Shown piece after piece: positions 1-7,870 of a stretch of DNA of 34,738 bases. The stretch comes from Chara braunii (Eukaryota; Streptophyta; Charophyceae; Charales; Characeae): contig BFEA01000513.1 in assembly GCA_003427395.1 (NCBI GenBank), positions 642,123-676,860 on the forward strand. Reading direction: 5' to 3'. Position numbers and translations under genes: made by a program. A model generated the notes under the pieces. The model saw nothing but the letters and a program-made list of their open reading frames with translations. It made no database searches and was not told the origin of the DNA. The first letter of the stretch is position 1. Each line of letters begins with the position of its first letter.

Positions 1-1384
1 CGTCAAACACACAAAAAGCCAGGAAACCTGGTTTGTATCGAGCATACAAAATCACCTCTTCAGGTCGATAGTTTACGGATTGAGAAACGAAAAAAACTCA
101 AGTTTAACGAGATTGCACTGTCAGAAGGCCCTTGCACGTCCAACACACGAAAAGCCAGGTCCCACAGTAGGAATAGGCAGACTATTACAGGTCTCCCGAG
201 ATATAGCATGAAAATGGGCAAGGAGCGCCTCATAGATGTAACAAGGGAAGTGTCATGTCCTAAAATAAGAATAACCGGGGCATTACAAGCCTGACACAAA
301 AATAGCAAGGTCATTCCAAGCCTACCATAAATAATAGCCAGGAGGTCCTTGCTAATCCAAGGATCAGGCCACACTAGTGCAATGATCACGCTATGAAAGT
401 GCAAACATGTTGGCTCTTAGATTCATGTTTTCCAAACATGATCATAGCATTAATGTGGCCCGCCCCTAACACAACATAGCCCAGTCATTCCTAGCCTGGG
501 ATAAAAATGACAACGTTCTTTACAGGCACATGACTAATAAGTTGGTGGGCCTAACCATACGCCACCTGCTATATTCCCAACTTAGTCCACACTGCCTGCG
601 ACATAATTTTAGGGAGCCAGCCCAACTTATTCTAAACAATGTGGGCTTGTCAGTCGGAGTAGGGAGAACGATGCGTTTTTTGCCCACGTTGGTCAACATT
701 TGCTCCATGCTCATGGATTTTGTGTTAATTAATTGAGCATGAGATATTGTCAAAGTCATCACTCTCAACATTTTGCGAAGAGCTTACAAACACCCGAGGC
801 CAAATCTACCAGCCCACCCTATGGGCAGCTGCGGTCCTCGAACAAGCATTTTTCGGCGTCGTGACCAGTCGTGGTTTAAAGCACCAGTCCATTTGCCAGC
901 TATCTTTTTCCAACGCGACAATTAACCCATAACAAAATAGTCGGGCAGGCCTATTGGAAAAAGAAGGTTGATGGAGACTCATGATTTTGAATCTGCAGGA
1001 ACTCGTTTTATAAGGGTCAACCATAAGAGCAAGCTGAAAAAATGAGGCTCACACGGCCCGGTACGTTTCACATAACAAGAAAAAGCCTATAAGAACGTTG
1101 TGACAGATGCACGCGTTCTCGACCTCGACACTCGAGCCCTAACAAATGTTGGGCTGAAGGGAGAAAACGAGTCAATGCTCACCACAACAGAGTTCTAGTT
1201 CTAGAATAACCCTGACAAGATTGAAGTGGAGCAACACTTCATCGACAATAATCTAGCATTGTCGAACACTGAGGTACACCAACCTTCTGATAAAGCTTAA
1301 CATCTTTCTCACAAAGCATAGATATCACTCCTTGCAAAGCTGCAATGAAATACAATGAAGCGATTGGTCTATTGGCAAATGGTT
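1..1384. other. Intergenic, no gene recognised
   Basis: No open frame here resembles a known protein and no RNA gene was recognised. A short degenerate motif containing AAAAGCCAGG appears at about 6-23 and 141-159. Phrases ending in 'AAGCCT' or 'TAGCCT' recur around 240-500. This suggests an old, eroded repeat. Nothing else can be supported. Confidence 0.5.
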
Positions 1385-2015
1385 GTGGCAGGTATATTGA
1401 TGAATGTCACAAACAGTTACGCGAGAGCGAGCACATGGGTAAGCAGAGATATTTGCTTGGTATGTGACTTTAACAATGTTGTGAAAAGCGGGAAGAAATT
1501 TATAAGAAGTAATAACATAGTGCTTTAAGACCGACCATAATCGATAACTTCACTGCATGCTCAACAAAGAAGATGCAAACACATCATAAACAGACATAAT
1601 AAAGTAGTACTTTCATACCGACCATACTCGATAATTTTTATCCATGTTCACAAAACTAGATGCAACACATCAAAAGCACAAGGTTGTGAGGGGGGCATTT
1701 CATGAACGGTGCAAACCATTAGACAAAAGCGAGCACATCAATGAGCAAAAATATTGGTGTGCTCAATGACTCCAACAATGTTGTGAAAAGCAACAAGAGA
1801 TTTACAAAATGTAATAACATAGTGCTTTAAGGTAGACCATACTGAACAATGTCACTCCATGCTCACACAAGGAGATGCACACACATCAGAAGCACAAGTG
1901 AGATGTAGCTCGAAGATAGTATCCACCAATTAGCTCACTCACACAATTTTCTTTATAAAAGAGATGCGGGAACTCCATTAGGTATGGTTGCTATCTTTGT
2001 TCAACCTTGCCCCTC
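1385..2015. repeat. 302-bp tandem duplication carrying LTR-end fragments
   Basis: Two diverged copies lie head to tail at about 1385-1690 and 1691-2015. Shared anchors are the stretch with AACAATGTTGTGAAAAGC (1472 and 1774) and ATAACATAGTGCTTTAAG (about 1513 and 1815), both offset by 302 bp. From TGCTTTAAG onward (1521 and 1823) each copy resembles the inner end of the element A 5' LTR (19476-19640), including the CACTCCATGCTCACA and AGATGCACACACA segments. A third, weaker partial copy starts near 1600. No primer site precedes the LTR-like ends, so these are fragments and not an intact element. Confidence 0.7.
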
Positions 2016-2021
2016 TCTCTC

Positions 2022-2058
2022 TATATATATATATATATCGTCAAATAGAACTGCCCGG

Positions 2059-2116
<58 letters not shown>

Positions 2117-2117
2117 N
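2022..2117. repeat. (AT)n microsatellite ending in a single N
   Basis: Two AT tracts (2022-2038 and about 2060-2116) are separated by about 20 bp of unique sequence. The second ends at an N (2117) followed by a run of nine or more G. The ambiguous base at the microsatellite edge suggests an assembly join or unresolved length. Confidence 0.95.
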
Positions 2118-2676
2118 GGGGGGGGGGAGGATAACACAGAGGAATTGAAAAACAAAGGGAAGGAGAAAGAACAAGAAAAAGGCAAGAGGAAAGAAGGCCG
2201 CATGAACGTAGGCCATCTGGCACTTGTACGTGTTGCTTCCTTCCCTTTGTCTTTTTCTCTTTTCAGTGCTTTCCTTTTGGGCTACGCCTGTCCTTTCTGC
2301 TGCTGTCACAGGGCCTCGGGCCTCGCTGCACAGGTCTCCTTTTCTTTTTTTTCTTTTTTTTTTAAACAAACACGTAGTCAGATGATCCCACTCTGATGGT
2401 GATGCCGAGTATGCTCCAAAAGTGAGGTCACCAAATTTGATGGCTCCATCCTATTTTGGGGGAGCTGCACATGGTCTGGAAAAGGGGACCAGCTTCCCTT
2501 CGACAAGGAAAGAGAACCTCTGCTGATCAATGGGTCTCGCTCCACTGCGCTAGACTCACAAAAATTTAGTGAGTGCTTCTAGAGCTGTCAGAGGTCTAGA
2601 AATCTTGAAAAAAAAAAGAATCGCTCCAGTTACTCCAGACTCGAGAACAATAGCACCTCAAGCTGCCTCTGGGGAT

Positions 2677-2678
<2 letters not shown>
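2118..2678. other. Intergenic, purine/pyrimidine-biased, no gene
   Basis: G/A-rich sequence (2118-2200) is followed by T-rich sequence (2225-2365). Open frames here are composed of Lys/Arg/Glu or Phe/Ser runs produced by the base bias. No domain is visible. Confidence 0.5.

Positions 2679-2716
<38 letters not shown>
2679..2716. repeat. Poly-T tract, 38 nt
   Basis: Uninterrupted T run followed directly by eight A. This could be the reverse complement of a retroposed poly-A tail, but no flanking target duplication was identified. Confidence 0.9.
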
Positions 2717-2723
<7 letters not shown>

Positions 2724-2788
2724 AATAGAATGGCTCACGAATTTATCAGCGCTACATGACTGACAGCCCTTCTCCAGCACTAGATGAC

Positions 2789-3014
2789 AGTATGTCGAGC
2801 ACAGGCTACGGCAAAGCAACAAGCAATCAAGAAATGATACCGGGACAAAGGCACCATTCTGATCGTTGCTGGCCATTGAATATGCGAAGTCACTCGATGG
2901 TGGTGTAACTCCTACGTCGGTTCCTCCGTGTGTAAAAGTATGTCGAGCACAGGCTACGACAAAGCAACAAGCAATCAAGAAATGATACCAGGACGAAGGC
3001 CAGCTTGTTCTGAT
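2789..3014. repeat. Two-copy direct repeat, period 148 bp
   Basis: A segment of about 78 bp beginning AGTATGTCGAGCACAGGCTA occurs at 2789-2866 and again at 2937-3014 with only a few differences. About 70 bp of unlike sequence separates the copies. No coding function is apparent. Confidence 0.9.
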
Positions 3015-3194
3015 GGTCGGGGCAGGAGGCTCACTCGCGAAAAAAAGAGGCCGGAGCGGGGCTAGGAGGGAGGACGCTAGAAAACCTGAGTGTTGCAGGC
3101 TGTGAACACTATACAAATAGAGAGTGAGTGCCCTTCACCGAGAGCGCTTTCTGACAGATCTCTCTCAAAGGGAGGGTGTTGCCATAAGTGGACC

Positions 3195-3340
3195 GAGGTG
3201 TTACTCTCGAAACTTCGGGAGTCTCAGTCTAGAGTAGTGGAGCGAGGCCCAATGATGCAGCTGATCCCTGGCGGCACTCCTCACCATGTGTGACAAAGTG
3301 CACAATGTATCTTCCAGTAGAATGTGGAAAGATACACCTG
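3195..3340. repeat. Fragments of a dispersed repeat (hairpin and 'CTCGA' module)
   Basis: 3200-3250 contains TACTCTCGAAAC and AGTAGTGGAGCGAGGCCC. 3308-3340 contains an imperfect hairpin whose arms are TATCTTCC and GGAAAGATA. The same two modules occur in 23071-23400, and parts recur at 6290-6345 (minus) and 14515-14610. This is a dispersed family of unknown type. Confidence 0.5.
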
Positions 3341-3710
3341 CCATAGGTTTTGTCTTTCCCACATTTGGGGATGGGTGAACAGCAATTTCATCAAAATGGG
3401 CTCACGAGGTCCCTTGGGCAAAAGGAATCCGCGTTTCACAGAGAGGAGCGGGCACATGGGTAGAGAGACGTTACAACCGAGAATCTGGATCGTGGCGGCA
3501 CCCTATGGGCTGAAGGCCCCAAACACATTTGATTTTTTTTTTTTTTTTTTTAATTTTAAACCAAAACAACCCGATCATCTACTAGGGGTGCTGATAGGAG
3601 CAGACACCACTAGTATCGTCGGGGAGGCTCCATCTATTGGTGGGGAGCAGCACCTGCTGGAAATCGGGTCAAGCGTCCCTGTATAATACAATGTCAAAAA
3701 CAACGATAGT
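3341..3710. other. Intergenic, no gene
   Basis: Contains a T-rich tract at about 3532-3550. Open frames spanning it are interrupted by Phe runs. No domain or RNA gene is recognised. Confidence 0.45.
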
Positions 3711-3763
3711 GTAAGCATGGTTTGTTAGTATGCCTGATGAGCTGGGGATTGAGTGTCCCAGCG
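3711..3763 (+). ncRNA. Decayed hammerhead-ribozyme-like motif
   Basis: The conserved core CTGATGA is at 3734-3740. It is followed by a perfect 6-bp stem II, GCTGGG (3741-3746) with CCCAGC (3757-3762), closed by a 10-nt loop. Upstream, GCAT (3715-3718) pairs with ATGC (3730-3733) as a possible stem I, and GTA (3711-3713) sits near where cleavage would fall, one base out of place. After stem II the required GAAA is replaced by GCTTTAG, and no stem III partner was found. It reads as a dead or chance relative of the intact ribozyme at 15302-15357. Confidence 0.45.
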
Positions 3764-4320
3764 CTTTAGCAGTCCTTTTGTTATGGATAATTCCGTGAAT
3801 TATCACTTATGATGATGTTATCCTAACCAGTTGAAAGTCGCTTAAATGCTTTAAAAAAAAAAAAAAAAAAAAAAGTCGCTTAGAGTTTATGTACTATCTA
3901 TCTTGTCTTGTCTGACATCGTTCGGAGGAAGGACAGGTGGAACGATGGCGGGAATTTCCTTGAAAACCCCCAACCCCCAAGGAAACTTCCTTTCGGCCCC
4001 GAGGACGCCCCAAGGAGTGTCGAACGAGCCCCTGATTGTATGTAAACTGTGATCGTACTAATGATGATGATGATTAGTATATAAAAAAAAATATAGAAGA
4101 CTACGTTATATCAGCAATTCTGGCCTCGTAATCCTAAAACAAATCCTAGCTCCCCTGTACCAGGACATTACATCTCAGAGACAATGCCATCCTAACCAAC
4201 GTCTGCCATAGCTGACCTGTTCTCGCCTCCTAGACTATCCCCGGACCCATAGGTTGTCAAGGCAGCCCCCCCTGGTTCGCCATGGGATTGCCTTCCTCCC
4301 TCAGCAAACAAAAGAAAAAC
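3764..4320. other. Intergenic, no gene
   Basis: Contains a poly-A tract at about 3852-3874, short ATG repeats near 4063-4073, and unique sequence. No coding or RNA feature is recognised. Confidence 0.45.
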
Positions 4321-4321
4321 G

Positions 4322-4327
4322 AAAAAA
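4322..4327 (-). terminator. Candidate Pol III terminator for the tRNA cluster
   Basis: Read on the minus strand this is TTTTTT, followed by another TTTTT at 4319-4315. It is the first run of four or more T downstream of the tRNA-Ala start (4563). No such run lies within or between the tRNA-Ala and the tRNA-Tyr-like gene. By the usual Pol III rule, termination would be expected here and not after the Ala gene. Confidence 0.5.
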
Positions 4328-4367
4328 GGTCGCAGTGGTGTCTTAGAAACAACTGTTGCTCTCACCA

Positions 4368-4431
4368 GGTGACCAGCCTGCTTCGAACCAGCGACCTAAG
4401 GTGACCAGCCTGCTTCGAACCAGCGACCTAA
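4368..4431 (-). repeat. Exact 32-bp tandem duplication of the tRNA-Tyr-like 3' part
   Basis: The 32-bp unit at 4400-4431 is repeated identically and immediately adjacent at 4368-4399. On the minus strand the unit covers the end of the anticodon arm, the variable loop, the T arm (GGTTCGAA box) and the 3' acceptor strand. The extra copy is therefore a tRNA 3' fragment placed directly downstream of the tRNA-like gene. Confidence 0.95.
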
Positions 4432-4489
4432 GGATTCCAGTTTTCGAACTACAATGCTCCAGTATACCTGTTGAGTTATGAGAGGTCAC
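4400..4489 (-). pseudogene. tRNA-Tyr(GUA)-like gene with a short intron, probably decayed
   Basis: On the minus strand the 3' part reads ATCCTTAGGTCGCTGGTTCGAA, as in plant tRNA-Tyr. The anticodon loop region TTGTAG places GUA before an insertion of about 12-13 nt at the usual tRNA intron position. The acceptor stem is coherent: GTGACC (4489-4484) pairs with GGTCAC at the 3' end, although these bases differ from the plant Tyr acceptor as I know it. The D stem, anticodon stem and T stem each have mismatches, and there are a few extra bases between acceptor and D arm. I call it a diverged or pseudo tRNA-Tyr. It begins one base after the tRNA-Ala. Confidence 0.72.
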
Positions 4490-4490
4490 A

Positions 4491-4563
4491 TGGAGGTGCC
4501 GGGTATCGATCCCGGTGCCTCTCGCATGCTAAGCGAGCGCTCTACCATCTGAGCTACACCCCC
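4491..4563 (-). tRNA. tRNA-Ala(AGC)
   Basis: This is a full cloverleaf of 73 nt without encoded CCA. The acceptor is GGGGGTG with CACCTCC (one G-T pair), the D arm GCTC/GAGC, and the anticodon arm CTCGC-TTAGCAT-GCGAG with anticodon AGC. The T arm is CCGGG-ATCGATA-CCCGG and the discriminator base is A. This matches the plant nuclear tRNA-Ala pattern closely. It decodes Ala GCU codons (and others by inosine) in cytosolic translation. Upstream, a TTTAAA element lies about 30-35 bases before the gene (4593-4598), as in many plant tRNA promoters. There is no T-run before the next tRNA-like gene. Confidence 0.97.
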
Positions 4564-4846
4564 ACACATGATGGTTGTGTTCTAGTTCAGAATTTAAACT
4601 CTACCAAGGATCAGTCGCTATATGCCGACCGTTCTTTCTTTTTTTTTTTCTTCTTTTTTTTCTTTTTTTACAGAAGAGAAGGAGTATATTATATCATCAC
4701 AGTCTGGGAAGGGATGACCATTCTTGTCCTTCTCTGTATCGTTCCAATTTTAACGGATGTCCCAAAGGACAGCACAACATATTGGCAAGGTGCCGCGTTA
4801 TTAAAAAATGGAAAAAAAATGCTTTGAACGAATTGTTACAAACGAT

Positions 4847-4848
<2 letters not shown>

Positions 4849-4901
<53 letters not shown>
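4849..4901. repeat. Poly-T tract, 53 nt
   Basis: Uninterrupted T run. A shorter mixed T/C tract lies at 4635-4670. Long Lys or Phe runs in open frames here are artefacts of this tract. Confidence 0.95.
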
Positions 4902-4904
<3 letters not shown>

Positions 4905-4966
4905 GCTAATTCTTTTAAGCCCGACCAATTCAATTACCTCGATATTCCAGACTGCTTGGTGAAAAA

Positions 4967-5508
4967 TTGATAATGATATTAATGAATGCAAAAAAGAATT
5001 CCATGGCCATACTTACAGCGGGAGCTGCGTCGTCTGAACAACAGATGGGCCCTTCAGCAGAGGAGCAGAGGTGGAATTCAGCAATACACAGACGGGCCCT
5101 TCTGAACAACACACATGCCCTTCCGCAGAGGAGCTGTATCACATGGAGGTGCCAGAAGAGGAGGGAGGAAGGAGGAATTCAGCAATAAACATAGTGCGAA
5201 CAACCAGGCCCTTCAGCAGTACGAAGGACCGCAACCAGTACCCAGGACAGTACCATAATAACCGGGAAGGCTTACGCAGGGGCTATTCTGCAAAAAAAAA
5301 AAAACACCAGGACACTGGACCCCATTTCCAGGGAACTGAACAGTGTGTTGTAATATTTGGGATGCTGGATCCTCCCGGTTCCCAGCAGGTGCAGCTCGCC
5401 ACCTATAGACGGGCCCTTCACCCGAGGGACCACTTGAGGGAGATGCTCTTATCACTCTACCAAGTGTCACCATCCCCAGATGTTCACAAGTACTGGTCTA
5501 CTTCCGAA
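4967..5508 (+). other. Region with degenerate short repeats; open frame of doubtful status
   Basis: A 154-codon open frame runs at 5071-5535. Its sequence is repetitive: GGGCCCTTC and AGAGGAGC(A/T)G phrases recur at 5046-5135. The phrase GGAATTCAGCAATA occurs at about 5073 and 5173. No domain, signal peptide or membrane segment is recognised. I treat it as a degenerate repeat and not as a gene. Confidence 0.35.
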
Positions 5509-5579
5509 CTTTCAGGAGGCCCAGCCCGCCGTTGATAAATCTGATCGGCGGCCGTCGTTTCGTTTCGGCCTCCTGAAAG
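5509..5579. repeat. Perfect 12-bp inverted repeat with GC-rich inner arms
   Basis: CTTTCAGGAGGC (5509-5520) is matched by its reverse complement at 5568-5579. Inside it, CGCCG (about 5527-5531) can pair with CGGCG (about 5546-5550). The result could be a hairpin or cruciform. No T-run follows that would make it a bacterial-style terminator, and none would be expected here. Confidence 0.85.
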
Positions 5580-5599
5580 GTCGGAGGCCGAGTATTTTC

Positions 5600-6126
5600 G
5601 AACCGACAAAGGTACTAGTGGTTAAAAAAAAGAAAAAAAAAGTAAGTTTAGATTCTTTAGAAAAAGATAAGAGAAGGGGGAAAAAAAGCACACTATATAT
5701 TAAAAATAATAAAAATAATTAAAAAATAATTAAAAAGAAAAAAGCACACGACTGCCTTTCACAGGTGAACTTTGGGGAGAAAGTTGTCCGCTCCTGCCTT
5801 CTTCGGGGGCTTGGCTTGGACCTTCCGGGACCTTTTTTTTGTTTTTTTTGAAATTCTAAAAAGATAATTCCACTGCAGGCTGGGAAACGGGCCCAGCGTC
5901 CCTTGCATCAGAAGCTGCAGCCTACAGGACCACCAGTACCTACCGGTTGTAAAGGCCCGTGGTTCAGGCTACCTGTAGCCAGCCTCCGACTTTATTGGCG
6001 AGCCTCGGACAACCGGTAGGACACAATGAAAAAAGAAAAAATAGAAAAAAAAAACAAAAAAAACATACAACATCCTGCAAAAAAAAAAAAAAAAAAAAAC
6101 AAACAAAGGAAATCAAGCATACCCAA
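5600..6126. other. Intergenic, A-rich, no gene
   Basis: Contains A-rich tracts at 5624-5642 and 5690-5742, and several A/T runs up to 6100. No coding or RNA gene is recognised. Confidence 0.45.
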
Positions 6127-6166
6127 CGAGAATGAATCTTCCTCGATAAAGAGAGATTCATTCTCG
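6127..6166. repeat. Perfect 13-bp inverted repeat (hairpin)
   Basis: CGAGAATGAATCT (6127-6139) and its exact reverse complement (6154-6166) enclose a 14-nt loop. The arm motif (GAATGAATCTTCC, or its complement) is shared with the dispersed repeat seen at 6290-6345, 14515-14610 and 23150-23190. Confidence 0.9.
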
Positions 6167-6180
6167 TGAGAACTTCAAAG

Positions 6181-6211
<31 letters not shown>

Positions 6212-6289
6212 AAAGGCGTCAGAGAGTATGACGTCGAGTTTGGTGCGCCAAACTCAGCGTCGAACATTGCACATTCCCCCCCCCACACA

Positions 6290-6345
6290 CACACAACTCT
6301 CGAAATGTACAACATGAGAATGAACTTCCCACTGGAATGTGGGCT
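6290..6345 (-). repeat. Dispersed repeat copy
   Basis: Read on the minus strand, it has ATTCCAGTGGGAAG, then TTCATTCTC, then TACATTTCGAGAGT. This is the same order of modules as at 23340-23380 on the plus strand (ATTCTAGAGGAAG, TTCACTCTC, CACATTTCGAGAGT). It is a diverged copy of an unnamed family. Confidence 0.65.
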
Positions 6346-6390
6346 GATACGCCCACAGATGCTTCATTTTCTTTAGTGATTGAATGAACG

Positions 6391-6392
<2 letters not shown>

Positions 6393-6459
<67 letters not shown>
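6393..6459. repeat. (CT)n microsatellite, about 33 units
   Basis: Pure CT tract followed by T-rich sequence to about 6560. Open frames across it encode only Ser-Leu or Arg-Glu alternations. Confidence 0.98.
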
Positions 6460-6463
<4 letters not shown>

Positions 6464-6599
6464 CGCCCCCTTCCCCTCTCCCACCTCGCACATTTCTTTT
6501 TCGTTCGTTGCTTTTCATTTTGATCGTTTTTTTTTGTTTTTTTTTTGCCTGTTTTTTTGGGACTACCGGTCGCACGTTGGTGGGTACCCCGCCCAACAC

Positions 6600-7300
6600 G
6601 GCGTGTTAACGACCACGTCAACGTTTTCAAGTTGGGCAAGGTACTGGCTCTATGGGCTTAGCCTCTTGGCATACACACATACACACAAATTACGATATTG
6701 GGCTAGGGGGGTCTATTAGGTATAAGATGGGGTCTACTCACGCATAGCTTAGCTCTACGGTAGGGGTAGGGATATAAGTCGCTCGGGCTAGTCTGAGCTC
6801 CGCCTAACCTTGAGTAAGCTAGGGGAAGGACAGTAGGATGTGTCCACAGGCGGTAGCCTGCCTTGCTTAGGTGATCCTACTGGGTAGACTCTTTGAATTG
6901 GGCCTGTAGAAGATTGCATGAGTCTAGCAATCGACGTTCACGTACGACAAGGTTCGTCCGCTTCCACTTCCATCAGGGCTGGGAGGTTGGCCAAACCTTG
7001 GTGCTCGTCACTACTGCCTGATCCAAGTTGCCCTCAATACTGATAGGGTGATGGTCCTCAGTGTTGGTCACACTGAGGTAGGGTAGTAGGGACAGGGGGT
7101 GCGATGGGAATATTAACGTGGGGATGGCCAGGGTAGGGGCCCTATCCTGTCAGGACAACCATTGGCTGTCGCTACTAGCAATCACCGCGGTCTGGTCCTT
7201 GGCCTTTACAACACCCCGGGTTAAACCACCACTACCTTTCCCAGGCAAACGCAAAGTCCATCTAGTAGCCTATTCCTGAAAACACGGGGCTCGGGGCAGG
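6600..7300. other. Intergenic, no gene
   Basis: Moderately GC-rich unique sequence with TAGG-rich phrases around 6700-6860. No convincing frame, RNA gene or repeat boundary was found. Confidence 0.4.
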
Positions 7301-7309
7301 GTTGGAGGC

Positions 7310-7760
7310 CGACGAAAAAAAAAGAAAAAAAAAGAAAAAAAAAAAAGAAAAAAAACGAGTAGTCCCCACTCCAAGGATGTCGAGAAAGGCCCTCACGAGG
7401 GTGGAAGTTATACCAGTGCTTGGACGAATGTATGTGGCCACTATGTCGAAAAAGGGATTGCAGGTCGTTTTTCTTTTTCTTTTTCTTTTCAAATCCTTGT
7501 AGTGCCCTGCTAGCCAAGTAGGGCGTGTTTCACGGGTGGCACGTAACTGTCTCACTGCTGTAGCATCATGTATCTGCCCTCAATCACAGGAAAAGGGATT
7601 CCTCTTTTTTTTTTTTGCTTCTTTGTTTTCTCCCATACACGCCCTCACTAATGGCACAGTCACACAAGTGCTTGGACGAATGTATCTGGCGGTTCTCAAG
7701 GCTTTAGGGAAGTCTCTTTTTTTTCTTTTTCGTTTTTTTTTTTTTCCCCTTCTTCTTTCT
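7310..7760. repeat. Two-copy direct repeat separated by A- and T-rich tracts
   Basis: GTGCTTGGACGAATGTAT occurs at about 7417 and 7668, each followed by (G/C)TGGC and preceded by a 'GCCCTCAC' phrase (7389 and 7640). The copies are about 251 bp apart. AAAAAGGGATT-like phrases are shared too (about 7449 and 7592). Each copy is flanked by homopolymer-rich tracts (A-rich 7315-7357; T-rich 7468-7490, 7602-7630, 7718-7745). Confidence 0.7.
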
Positions 7761-7870
7761 TCGATGAAACTGCCCTGCCTCGGCCAAACTCGGTGTGCAG
7801 TGAAAATCAGGGTGGGCAAAAACAGGTTGGGAGGTAGTGGTGGTTTAAAAGGGGGGGAGGGGGAACTTTG

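Noticed and set aside
2980-3000. TGGTATCATTTC on the minus strand, possible primer-binding site
   Set aside because: It occurs in both copies of a short direct repeat, with no LTR end beside it.
5071-5535. 154-codon plus-strand frame
   Set aside because: It follows a degenerate short repeat, with no domain and no supporting context. It is kept only as a described region.
5580-5640. TTTTCGAACC, possible tRNA B box
   Set aside because: No A box or cloverleaf could be drawn around it on either strand.
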